Source: Nageia nagi (Eukaryota > Pinophyta). From it: a stretch of DNA of 64,000 nt. The notes below the pieces were generated by a model. The model saw only the letters and a list, made by a program, of their open reading frames with translations. It was not told the origin of the DNA and ran no database searches. Where the stretch lies: contig JBITNC010000001.1 in assembly GCA_050084985.1 (NCBI GenBank), positions 61,256,001 through 61,320,000 of the forward strand, read 5' to 3'. Positions 10,980 through 22,648 of the stretch are shown here, in pieces. Positions within the stretch are counted from its first letter, which is position 1, and every line of letters starts with the position of its first letter. A program made the position numbers and the translations under genes.

Positions 10980-13890
10980 TTGGTGTGGAAGCTCTTCTTA
11001 TACATCTTGGAGGTTCTTCATCCTTCTTCAACTTGGGAATATTCTTCTTTCACCTACAACCTTGTGAGGTAAAATTTGAGAAGGTATAATCTCATTTTTT
11101 TTAAAGAGGGGATTATATTCATTAGAATGCTAACATTTTTTTTAAAATATATTAACCCTTTATTTATGGTCATAATAGCCATATAATGCAATTTTTTTAA
11201 ACCTCTTATGTGAGTTTTTTTTAAGAGGATAACATACAACAATTGCATTTTTTTTATGAAGTTTTTTTTGAATCTTATAAAGTTTTATAAGATGTAAGAT
11301 CATTTTTTTTGCTTGATAAAAAAAAAAGGAGGAAGGGAAGTAAATTTCTTGTCATTTTTTTAAGGAGCCTTGTTATAATCATATGCTTTTTACAAACATT
11401 GATTTTGTATTCGAAAATAAAATTATTTATTTGCAATATTAGATAAAATTGAAATTAGAGGCACCCATTCACGTCGAGGTGTTTGTAGCTGTGCCAAAAG
11501 GACCCGACAGCCTATGAGGAGAATGAATGTTAGCGTCACCAATAGGTTTGGAACCTGCCATCCAATGTTAGCTACGTTAGAATGCCTCACCGAAATGCAA
11601 TCTTATGGACTACAATGGTCGAATGATATAGATGGATATGTTGAAAGGGTCTGCAAATTATTTGATAGAATGTCTCGCTTGAAGGATTAGTGTACCTATG
11701 GCTCAAAGCTTTGGTCCAATTCTCAGCCAATTGACATCCTCTCCAACAATTTCATCGTGGGGCAAAGATAGCTCTCAAATAGTTGGAAAGCATGAGTCCT
11801 CCATTTTTGAAACAAGTTCTCCCCTTAATGGAACAACTTCCTCCACTATATATGGATTTGGTGAAAGGATGAGAAGATTTTATCCCTCATCTAGAAGAAA
11901 CGTGTCGATTGATCAAGTCATATTATGGATTAGTGCTTGTCTTGACATGTCTGCACATACTCTTCCTGGTGATCATGTTCTCCCTTTACAATAGAATGAG
12001 CCCAAATTTTCCGAAATTTGGTTGCTAAAAAATGTCTACTCTTCTCCCTCCTCGCCGCTCACCTCCATTGCTGACTTTGGTCTCCCTCCATTAGTTGTCC
12101 TCTAGTGCCTCCATGTAGGTCATCCTGCTTCCCATGGCTAAGTGTGATGGCTGCTCAACCCTTTGTCAGCCCTCTACTGCCCAGCCTCTCAATCTCTATG
12201 TGACTCTACCAGTGTGTCCACTCATGCCCTCCTTTTGGTTGCTTCTATTTTTTAACCTATTAGTGCATTTACTTCGAATTGCTTGCAAGTCTTCTTTTTC
12301 ATTTAATGCACTTAGAAGCATTAATTTTTTGTTGACTACATGCATATTTTTAAATGCACTTCCAAAAGCAACGTATGCTCTTCTTGGTAGAAAAAAATGG
12401 GGGGGTCATATTTTTAATTACAAACATTCATTTTTTTTTAATTTTTTTGGAATGCTTGGTAAAAGTAGCATTAACTATGCATAGGTCTCCTTTCTTTTTC
12501 ATTAATACTTGCAAGCTCTCTAGAAGCAAACGTATACTTTTTGGTAGGCATTTAATATTTTTTGCTTGCTTACAAGTCATTTGTTCCTATTAAATGCACT
12601 TAGAAGTACTTATACTCTAACTTTAAGCATTATCATGATGACTATAATACTTTAAAGTAAGTAGATACATCATTACTCTTCAATGCTATCCAATTTTTTA
12701 GAAAAATGTGGTAAATAAAGTTAATTCTTTAGGAGTATATTTTTTTATTTGCCTTAAATACTTTTAAGTTTGGCAATTTACTTAGGTAAAATGATAAATA
12801 TTAGTGTAATATGAACACTTTAAGGGATTTTTTTTTACCTAAGTATTTTTTAATGATTTCATGTTTCCTAAAAGGGAAACCTATGCTATTTTTTAAGTAA
12901 ACAAGGGAAATTTTTTACTTAAAATATAAATGCATACTTAAAAGACAATTTTTTAGCATACAAGTTTTAGGGATAAAACTTCAAGTAAAAAAAGGAGGAA
13001 TTTGTATAGTTTTTTACTTAAAACTTTATCTAGATCTTGCATGCTAAATTTGTAATGCATGCCTCTTAATCTTGTGTAAGAATAAAACATGTTTATTACT
13101 TAATTTTTTAAGTTATGGATTAATGCTAAGTGGGAATTAGCCTTTTTTAAATTCATTAAAGTGTTGAATGAATTTATGAACTTGAGTAAGTATGCAAAAT
13201 GTAAAAATATCCTTTAGGGGTTAGTACAAAACCCATTGGACTCTTATATTTCAAGTTCTTATGGATGATGTATTTTTAATACTTTACTTTATATTTTTGC
13301 ATAATTGCTTTATACTTGCAAAATGCAAAATATTGAAAGTAACCCCTAAAATAACACATCCGCATGTACTTTTCCACAACATGACTTGTTTGGGGAGCCA
13401 CGAGGTGAGGACAGGGCATACTGGAGCCTTTTTTAGTCCGAAGAACCAAGTCGTGGTAAATCCATCTTAATTGTCCCTAAGACCTCTATTGGATTGGACA
13501 TAACTCTATTAGATGGACAGGCATGTGTGTAGTGATACCACATGTTCGCACGTCCATTTAGGGATTATCCTGATAACCTAGGAGGAAAACTTGAAACCCT
13601 TAAACAAGATAATTAAAATGGCTGGTCCAAGATACGTCAGATCCTTGGAAAATAGTTGGTACTTCTCCTTGAGAGAGTATATTACTGACCAAGGTGAACT
13701 GGCTGAGGACTGGTAGTACTTGGGCTCCACTTTGTGGGCATCCAGGTGAAGGCCTAATTCTATACAAGAAAACAACCTCAACTTTATCCTTCTATGGATC
13801 TTAGTTTATAAGTTTGCACATGTGGGACATGTTTACTTATCAATGTTTGATTTGTATAGATGGTAAATTGTAGAAATTTATTCATTCTTC
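10980..13890 (+). other. Oversized non-coding leader of copia-1
   Basis: About 2.9 kb between primer site and gag, where copia elements usually have little sequence. It holds T-rich tracts (11090-11370), a less AT-rich block at about 11460-12240 with a PPR-like fragment and an unidentified 98-codon frame (11698-11994, rich in Ser and Thr), then AT-rich sequence with recurring AATGCACTTAGAAG segments (12300-12610). None of the frames resembles gag or pol. It may contain acquired or nested sequence, but no insertion boundaries were found. Confidence 0.5.
11583..11692 (+). pseudogene. PPR repeat fragment within the copia-1 leader
   Basis: MPHRNAILWTTMV is followed, after a stop and frame change, by IDGYVERVCKLFDRM. 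Together they match a PLS-class PPR unit (MP.RN..SWT.MI.GY...G....A.KLFD.M). The DNA is clearly similar to the best unit of the PPR pseudogene at 30.48-30.6 kb. About one repeat is present. It lies between the primer site and gag of copia-1, so it may be captured host sequence, or inserted later. Confidence 0.55.
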
Positions 13891-13914
13891 TTGCTTATTT
13901 ACTTTTGTGTAGCA

Positions 13915-14720
13915 ATGTTTGAAACCTTCATACCGAAGCATATACTTGATGGTTCCAACTTTGGCATATGGGAACCTTGTATGAAAGCTGAGTTACAAGC
14001 AAGGAAGCTATGGCAGATAGTTAATGAAGACTTGGTTGCTCCTACAGATGAGAAGGCTCTTGAAATCTACAATTCAAAGAATGAGTTAGTAACTTCAATG
14101 ATTTATCATGTAGTTTTAGATGATGTACTTCTCATGATCTCTTCTTCAACATCAGCAAAGGAAGCTTGGGATAGGCTGAAGAAAATTTACCTTGGGTCAA
14201 AATTTTCAAGGAGGTTCACTATTTTACAAAAGTTGTTGCAATATTGTCAAAGTGAAGATGAAAGTGCTTCTATTTACTTGACCAAAATCATTGACCTCAG
14301 GACACAACTGGTTGGCTGTGGGTGCAACTGGATCAATGATGAGTTCATGTCTTCATCATTCTTCAAATCCTTTCTACAAAGTTCAGTAACTTTGTCATGA
14401 TTATGGAAACTAGGCTCGATGATGAAGAAGATGTCATCTCTCTTGATAACCTTTCTAGACTCCTTCTGAAGCATGAGGAAACTTTGAATAAGAAAATGCT
14501 GAACTTTTCTCCAAAGGATAATAACATTGCTTTAGGAGCAACCAAAACTCCTTTCAAGAAGAAGTTCAATCATTATAAATCCAAAGATAACAAATCCTCA
14601 CTTACCTTCAGGAAGCATGAAAAAAGGGCAACAATAATGGCAACTTCAAGCAAAGGAATGACAAAGCTGGATCAAGCAATCCAACACCTAAGGAAAAGTT
14701 TAATAGAAATTGTAACTTTT
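13915..14720 (+). pseudogene. copia-1 gag (broken)
   Basis: The start is put at ATG 13915. The N-terminal segment is typical of copia gag (LDGSNFGIWEPCMKAELQAR) and AKEAWDRLKKIYLG follows near residue 90, the UBN2-type region. The frame shifts near 14365-14400, continues from 14397 as METRLDDEEDVISL, and shifts again near 14700 before the zinc knuckle. The knuckle (14711-14752, CNFCGIFGHKEYDY) has Tyr instead of the fourth ligand Cys. Gag would form the virus-like particle and package RNA; this copy cannot. Pol follows in the zinc-knuckle frame. Confidence 0.85.
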
Positions 14721-14752
14721 GTGGCATATTTGGTCACAAAGAGTATGATTAT

Positions 14753-17700
14753 CGTAAAAAGAAATTTTCTTTAAAAGGAAAGGGAAATGCAAATGTGAAA
14801 AATTTCAAAAAGAAGACCAAGCATGCTACTACTGTTGCCTACTACTCAATGACTTAAACTATTTCAAATGATTGGATTGTTGATTCAAGATGCACTAATC
14901 ACATGTGTTATGAAAAGGATAAGTTTGAAAACTTTTATAAGTACAAGAAGGATGCAGTTGTGATAGGTGATAATTTAGTCCTTGATGTTCAAGGAATAGG
15001 GAGTGTGAAGATTCATGGAAAGGTTCTTGATAATGTCTTTTATGTGCCTAAACTAAGGATGAATCTTATCTCTGTAATTCAGATTACAAGAAAAGGATAC
15101 TCATTTGAGTTTACCTTACACTCCTGGTGTGTTAAGAAAGGACTTGCCACCTTGATGAAAGGATCAATAAAGGATGACCTTTATATTATGGATCAAGTTC
15201 CTTCAAAGATGTGTCTTGCTACAAATGTTTATTCAAAGGGTAATCTTTGGCATCAACGATTAGGGCACCTTAACCACAAGAGTATTCAAGATATGAAAAA
15301 TTAAGAACTTGTGGAAGGTTTACCTAATATTTCACCCACAATTGGTCTCTGTGAAAGGTGCATTCTAGGAAAAATGAATAGGTAAAAGTTTGAAAAAGAT
15401 AAGACAACTCGGGCTACTCGTCCTCTTCAGCTTGTGCATTTAGATTTGATGGGTTCATTTCAAACTAAGTCTCTAGGGGGAGCTTCTTATGTTCTAACCT
15501 TCATTGATGACTTCAGCAAGATGACATTTGGTTATCTACTTGAGCATAAGGATCAAACTTTTGACAGGTTTAAAGACTTCAAGGCTCTTGTTGAAAATCA
15601 AACTGATTTTAAGATCAAGATGCTGAGATCTGATAATGAGAGTGAGTATAATAGTAATGAGTTTAATGAATATTATGTTAAACATGGGATCAAGTGGTAA
15701 TTCATAATCTCTTACACCCCTCAACAAAATGGAGTTGCTGAAAGGAAGAATCGAACCATTATGGAAATGGCAAGGTGCATGTTGGGTAACCTTCCTAGTT
15801 TCTTATGGGGTGAAGTTGTTCACATTGCTATTCACACCCTAAATAGGTGTCCTACTAAAGTAGTTGAAGGTAAAACTCTGTATGAAACATGGACAGGAAA
15901 GAAACCTAACATCTCACACTTTAGGGTCTTTGGTTGTGATGCATTTGCCTTCATTACCTCAAAGAAAAGAAAGAAGTTGGATAAAAGATTAGAAAAATGC
16001 ATCTTTGTGGGATATGATAATCAGCATAGAGGTTACAGGCTCTACTCCTCATCCCATAAAATAGTCTTTATTTCTAGGGATGTCAAGTTCAATGAACTTC
16101 CTGAGGATATGAATTCTCATGCTGAGGTGTCTGATTCAGATGATTCTTTGCCTGCACCTAACTAGTTGGATGATAATGTAGGAAAGTCACCATAAGAGCA
16201 AAATTCTCTAGCTCAGAGAATTACAAAGAGTATGACCTTGAATAAATCTTTATTTGCCAAAATTGATAATAAGAATGAGCCATCAACCTTCAAAGAAGCT
16301 TCCAAGCAAGAGTGTTGGATGGAAGCTATGAAAGTTGAGTATGAGGCACTCATGAAAAATGAAACTTGGGATTTGGTTCCTTATCCCAATGAGAAAAATG
16401 TGATTGGAAATAAATGGATATACAAGGTCAAGTACAATTCTAATGGAGAAATTGAAAAATACAAAGCAAGGTTAGTGGCCAAAGGATTCACTCAGAAATA
16501 TGGTATTGATTATAAGGAAACCTTTGCTCCTATGGCCAAGATGCCTACTGTCAGGATAATCCTTGCTCTTTCTGCAGCTCAAGGATGGAAAGCTTTTCAA
16601 CTTGATGTCAAGAGTGCATTTCTCAATGGTGACTTGGATGTAGAAATCTACATGAATCAACTAGAAGGATTTATTCCAGAAAGTAAAGAGTCTTTTATGT
16701 GCAAGCTAAAGAAGTCTTTGTATGGACTTAAGCAAGCACCTAGAGCATGGTACAAGAAAATTTTAGGATTCTTTACAGATATTGGTTTTTCTAAGTGCTT
16801 CTTTGACTCAGATCTCTATGTACTCAATCAAGGAAAAGACATGGTCTTAATTCTCCTTTATGTGGATGATCTTCTCATAACTGGCAATAATATTGAAATC
16901 ATCCAAGAGTGCATATCCAAACTGAAGGCAACATTTGAAATGACTGATCTAGGTCTATTGCATTACTATATTGGGATGCAAGTATACCAACACAAAGATT
17001 GTACTTATGTTATTCAATCTAAGTATATATCAGACATCTTGCAAAAGTTTGGAATGGAGGAGTGTAGATATGCTGCAATACCTATTTCTCCTAGAATCGT
17101 TGTATCTCTGAGCTCAGATTCTCAGTTGGCTGATGCTACAGCTTATAGGCAATTGATTGGTAGTCTTATGTATCTGACTATCTCTCGACCTGATATTGCC
17201 TTTGCAGTGAATCTGATGGCACGATTCATGCAAAAACCATATGTTAAGCACCTCAATGTTGTTAAGCAAATCTTAAGGTATGTGGTAGGGATAAAGGATC
17301 TTGCTCTTAAGTATTCCAAAGTGCCCTCAATTGTTCTCTCTGAGTTCTTAGATTCTAATTATGGGGGAGATAGAGATGAAAGAAAATCAACCTCTGCATA
17401 TGTGTTCAACATTGGTTAGGTGCTATCTCTTAGGCTTCCAAGAAGCAACCTCCTATGACTCTTTCTACCATCGAAGCTGAATATCAAGCCATGTCTGTTC
17501 CGCCCAGGAAGCTATTTGGATGAGGCATATTCTGAACGAAATTGGGTATGAGCAAAATGGCCCATCTCTTATTTCTTCAGACAATCAATCAGCTATCTCT
17601 TTGGCTAAGAATCCTGTGTTCCATCAGAGAATGAAACATGTGGAAATCCAAGCCCATTTTATCAGGGAGAAGGTTCTAGATGACATCATACACTTGGAGT

Positions 17701-17822
17701 ATTGTTCGTCTACTGTAAACTCCATTGATTTATTCACCAAGCCCCTTCTTGAAGCTCAGTTCAGCAAGCTTAGGGATTCTCTTAGGTTGGTGAAGTTGCC
17801 CTCAAGGGGGAGTGAAGTTTGA
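14753..17822 (+). pseudogene. copia-1 pol: protease, integrase, RT, RNase H (broken)
   Basis: Protease: WIVDSRCTNHM at about 14876-14908, where the DSG active-site triad reads DSR. Integrase: the GAG-pre-integrase motif LWHQRLGHLNHKSI (15245-15287), CERCILG, then HLDLMGSF, FIDDFSK and TPQQNGVAERKNR. RT: NKWIYKVKYNSNGEIEKYKA, DVKSAFLNGDL and YVDD at 16859-16870. RNase H: SDNQSAISLAKNP, with the last part open at 17520-17822. From 14903 to 17419 one frame runs through, interrupted by TAA/TAG at about 15302, 15383, 15698, 16163, 16193 and 17417, mostly single-step changes from Gln codons. Two frameshifts lie between 17405 and 17520. It would copy and integrate the element if intact; it is dead. 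Confidence 0.92.
17805..17816 (+). other. Internal purine tract like a polypurine tract
   Basis: TCAAGGGGGAG at the end of pol is followed by TGAAGTTTG, the usual arrangement of polypurine tract and LTR start, but the actual 3' LTR begins about 950 bp later. It may be a relic of an earlier 3' end. Confidence 0.4.
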
Positions 17823-17893
17823 ACTTTTGTTAGTGATGACAACTTCACCTCTAAGAGGCTCTTTTTTTTGTTGTTATATAGTGTTGATTATGA

Positions 17894-18184
17894 TATACCT
17901 CTGTGGTAAGTTTGCTATGTGTGAGAAACTTGTTGTACATTTTATACCTCCGTGGTAAGTTTGCTCTGTGTGAGAAACTTGTTGTACATTTTATACCTCC
18001 ATGGTAAGTTTGCTCTGCGTGAGAAACTTGTTGTACATTTTATACCTCCATGGTAAGTTTGCTCTATGTGAGAAACTTGTACATTTTATACCTTTGTGGT
18101 AAGTTCACTCTGTGTGAGGAACTTCTTGTACATTTTATACCTCCATGGTAAGTTTGCTCTGCATGAGAAACTTGTTGTACAATT
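17894..18184 (+). repeat. Six-copy 49-bp tandem repeat in the copia-1 3' region
   Basis: Units begin TATACCTC at 17894, 17943, 17992, 18041, 18087 and 18136. All are 49 bp except the fourth (46 bp, lost TTG). Each contains GGTAAGTTTGCTCTGTGTGA or close variants and GAGAAACTTGTTGTACAT. The array is between pol and the 3' LTR, so it is carried in the element's RNA. Confidence 0.93.
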
Positions 18185-18756
18185 TTTTGAGCATATAATT
18201 GATTAATCAGTTTCATTGTTCAAATATTCATATGAGAAGATCTGGTATGTGTCTTTAGGCATTGTACATTCATCTATATGTTATGCTCTATTAATAATCA
18301 ACACATGTCTATATACAACAGGTGACTATGAGTGATGGCTTGGCATCTCCGTGATGACTTATATTGCACCATTGATCAGTTATTTATAAGATGACATTAT
18401 TTGATTCTCCTATTTAATAAAGTGAATATATGATGCATCTAACTAATTTTGTTCATGAGTTGCTTGTAGCATGCAGGATCTTCTTCAAAAATGCAGGTTA
18501 CTCACCTTGTGTAAGCAAGCTCATGGAGACTCACATGTCAGCTTAAAGTTGATCGACTACTATGTACAGTGAAACTAGTTGTGGTTAATGATTGTATTGT
18601 AAACCATTTTGTCAAATGGTAATGTAGTGAGTCTCAAACTAGTTCTCAAAAAGATTCTCAAATATGTAAATGTTCTCATCTCCGCTTGTATCTTATGGAG
18701 GAGAACTCTCTCTTACTCTCTCTCTTCTTCTTCTATGCTCTATCCCAATATTGCAT

Positions 18757-18766
18757 TAAGGGGGAG
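18757..18766 (+). other. Polypurine tract of copia-1
   Basis: AAGGGGGAG lies directly before the TGTTAG start of the 3' LTR, the normal site for plus-strand priming. Confidence 0.8.
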
Positions 18767-19260
18767 TGTTAGAATTTGTAATGAAATATTATGAATATCT
18801 AAAACTCCTTGTAAATTTAATTAATCACTTAAAGAATATTTAGATACCTTAAGGGATTAATTGAATTCTTTATTATGTAAACTTTGACCTTACCAAGTGG
18901 TTAGTTGGTAGGTTAAAGTTAGGTAATATATTTATTTATTGTAACCCTAACCTTACCCTTGGGTTAAAGAGAGGTTAGGGAGGTGCTCTCATGCTATAAA
19001 TAGAAGGCCTCTCCTCTTGTAATATAACTTAGATTTTGAGTAAGATTACTCTACTAGTTTGTGTAGGAGAGAAAGGAATTGTAGTAAGAGGGTGCATAGT
19101 TTGAGAATTGAGATCTAGTTGTGGATGTACTCCCAAGGAGGGTGGAATCACATTATATTTGTGTTATCTTGTGTAAATGGTGTTATTAGCTTGTAGATGT
19201 TGAATGATTGAGTTTCCTATAGTCTTGGACCTTGAGATTAGTGTAGATCTAATTCCTTCA
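18767..19260 (+). repeat. 3' LTR of copia-1
   Basis: Starts TGTTAGAATTTG, ends CCTTCA, 494 bp. It is closely similar to the 5' LTR, has its TATAAATA at 18995-19002, and is followed by the target duplication CACAC. Confidence 0.93.
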
Positions 19261-19265
19261 CACAC

Positions 19266-22200
19266 ATCACCATCAATTAGGATTTTGCAAGAAATCCACC
19301 AAGGACTAGAATATCCAAGGTTGTATCACCTCACTTTGAGTGGATTGGAGGTATCTTTCTTGTGAATTATGAACATACATGCATATATATTGTTTTTGTA
19401 ATGGTTTTGTATGTCTTGGAAAGCTTAAAGAATACTTGTATCCTTGATTGTAACATAGATTTTCTTACTTGCATATGCTTGTGTGACATTTAGGCATCCT
19501 TTAGGCTAATATCATTTTAGACTCAAAGCATTGTAAATATCTATCATAGTTGTATCTTGTAGCATATGTGAGCATACCCTCTTGATCATTGTGGTATTAT
19601 CATTGTGTAAAGCATATTGGATATTGATTATGGCATAGATGTTGTGTTTATATCATTATCTTGGTTTTTTTGGGTGTTTGCATGCTTTAGGTTAAATCAG
19701 CTTTAGTTTATCATTTGTTATCACTTGTTACCATTCTTGTTGCATCATTTAGCATTTTTCAATATCATTTATCATTACTAATAGGGAAAGAGTATATCAT
19801 CTTACATTTAGGCATTATTCCTTATCTTTTTTCCATCCATTTGAATGTGGACAAGGAAGCCTACTCTCCTTTTGAGTTAGGGCTTTCCCTACTTGATTGG
19901 CCACAAGGTCTTAAGGACTTAAGGTTAAAGGCTTCCCTTTAACATATTTTATTTTGCAGGTCTCCATAGATATATCAAGATCAAGAATATCAAGAATATA
20001 CCATATTTCATCCTTGGCATGGCCATTTGAGCAGTAATATTAACTCTAACAATATCTACTAAATAAGCTCTTTAGACCTTGAGGTTTTGTTGTAAATGGT
20101 GCCCTAACCTCTTATTTGTGAAGGATCTTTTGAGGCTTACAAAAATATCATATTTCCACCTCTTTAAGGTTATATTAAGATGAGTATTAAGGTGTCAAAT
20201 CTTTAAAAATTATTTAGACAAGTTCATTTATGTACAAATATGATATACAATATCATGTCCAATGGCATGATTTCAATTTTATGCAAAGATAGTAGAGTGG
20301 TGACTTCCATTTCTATGTATAGTTTTAACATATCTATATCCCATTAAAGAGTGTTATATGACAAATAGGGTTAAAATAAAGTAGTGGATAAGATGTTAGA
20401 TTAGATATGTTGTAGTGAGAAAGTTTTGAAAAATAGGATTTGAGGTTGGAAAATAAAATATATAAGGCATGAACAAGGTAATGGTAAATAGAAAATAAGT
20501 CCCAATACCCTTAAGAGTGTTACTCTAAGTATCACTAAGGGTAGATCATATTGCTAGAATTGTGGTATAATTTTAGATTAAATTATAGTATAGTTTAGAG
20601 AAAATCATAGTATGCTTTGGTTAGGTATCATTTTTAGTATTTCAAATTGTTGAATTGCTAGAAGACAATACTTCCATAATTATATAGGAAGTGCAAGTTA
20701 TATGGTTTTATGAAAAACCATAGAGATAATTATTGGATAGGAAGTGCAAGTGATAGAGATAATTGTTGGATAGGAAATGCAAGTGATAGAGACAATTATT
20801 GGATAGGAATTGCAAGTGGTTTAGTTTTATGAAAAAAAGAAGTACAAGGAACTAATTTTTTCACATTTGGTGCTAATAAGGGTGGGCCTTGTGGGTAAGA
20901 AAGAGGTAGTGATTCAACATAGATAGGTTTGTTTAGTAATCTTGTATCGCAAAACAACATAATGATATTTTAACTTTTAATTAAAAATATCATAAAATAT
21001 TTTTTGTTGTTATGCAAGATTTTTAAAATATATTAGAGTTTGTATTTGATCATCCTTATGTTGAGTTGTTGAAGTTAAATATATATTTTTACATTCATAA
21101 TTTTTTATTTCCTTGTTTATCATAATTTTATCATCATTCTTGTGACTTTCAATTCTTAATCCTTTTTTCTTCTTGAATCCTTCACTTATTCTAATTGACA
21201 TTCAAGTGTAAATAATCCTTTACACTTAGCAATTCAAAAATTATCTAAAGAACCACAAACAATAATTTTTTTATTTATTTTTATCAAATAAAAAATATTA
21301 TTAAATAATAATAATAATAATAATCTTGAAACATGTGCCAAAATAATATGAAAATGATACTTGTAATTATTAATTTGTAACTAATAATAATAATATAAAA
21401 ATTATTAATATAAAAATGATAATTAAAATTGTAAAATGAATAGCTTTAAGTAATTATATATGAAATTTTTTTCCCCATAAAAAAATATTAATATTTTTTT
21501 ATCATATTTGATTGAAATTGCAACATCTCTAACTAACCTGGGATACATGTTATATTAATACTATTGTACTAGACCAACATCACATATAATTTAACTATTT
21601 ATTTTAATTAATTGTTTATAAAATAATATTTTCATATGAGAAGAATCTTGATGTAAGTGAAGTGTCACCAAACATTCAAATGGAAAGAGAAGGCATCAAG
21701 CCAAATCTATCAAATTTAGAGTCATAAAAAAATTCATTTGTTGTTCATAAAATTAATACATTTAATATAATCATAATAATTCACTATTTAGTTAATATAA
21801 ATTTTTATTTTTTCCTAACACAACTATTCCATAAATCCTAAAATTTCCCATTTTCTCAAATTTCTCTTCATTACAAAAGCATTTTTGTTTTTTCTTAAAA
21901 AACAATAGTGATTTCATGCTCCTCTTATTAACTTTTCCAAGACATTAATAAGAATTTTCAAGACAAAAATTACCCTGAAGGAGATCGATGTTAATTTGAC
22001 TATTTGGTGTGCCATATTTACTATGATTAACATCCAAAGAGGAGCAGGAAGGATGTCTTATTTGAAAAAGTTAATAGACGAGCATGAAAGATGGCAGACC
22101 ACTAGATAAAATAAAAATGCATACCACAACGTATCAACTCAAATTCTGAAATAAAATAATGAACTTGGACCATGGAGGGTAGTGTTGACATTTACCAAAC

Positions 22201-22648
22201 ATTCTTCAAAGTTGATCAACAACACAACTCATAACCAACACAGACTCGTTTAATGGACTGGTCAATATTTCCAGCTCATGGGAATCTACGTTTTGTTAAA
22301 AAAACACAAAACATTCCTCTCTTGATGATAAATAAGTTGCGAGTTGATGGATGTGGAATTTTTAGTTTAGATTAAATTTTCAATTTTTTTTTAATGAAAA
22401 TGTTTTCTACATTAATAAAATAAATTCTATATAATTTTCTTTTTTTAAAAAAAAATTATATTTAATAAGTATCTTTATAGTCAAAAAGATATTGTGTATG
22501 ATATTATTTGCATTTCAAGGGGATCCACATTAATCATAAAAACATATTAGGGTTCTTACAACCATTTACACAAAAAAACATTATTGATTGAGAAAACACA
22601 TTAAAAATCCAACATTCCAAAAAAAGATAGACATCTTAACAGAATTAT
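19266..22648. other. AT-rich stretch without recognised genes
   Basis: Holds a small tandem repeat (20721-20819) and a short AAT-type microsatellite at about 21304-21324. The 75-codon frame at 19715-19942 has no recognised motif. Confidence 0.35.
20721..20819. repeat. Three-copy 33-bp tandem repeat
   Basis: Three adjacent 33-bp units (20721-20753, 20754-20786, 20787-20819), each containing GGATAGGAANTGCAAGTG, differ at only a few positions. A partial copy lies just upstream near 20685. Confidence 0.9.

Larger units (their letters stand above)
10467..19260 (+). mobile_element. copia-1: complete but inactive Ty1/copia LTR retrotransposon
   Basis: Two LTRs (10467-10965 and 18767-19260) flank an internal region of about 7.8 kb, and the 5-bp target duplication CACAC lies on each side (10462-10466, 19261-19265). 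A tRNA-Met primer binding site follows the 5' LTR and a purine tract precedes the 3' LTR. Internal order is leader, gag, protease, integrase, RT, RNase H, which is the copia order. At 8.8 kb it is much longer than a typical copia element of about 5 kb: the leader before gag is about 2.9 kb and about 0.95 kb separates pol from the 3' LTR. Gag and pol are broken by stops and frameshifts, so it is not autonomous now. Confidence 0.92.
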
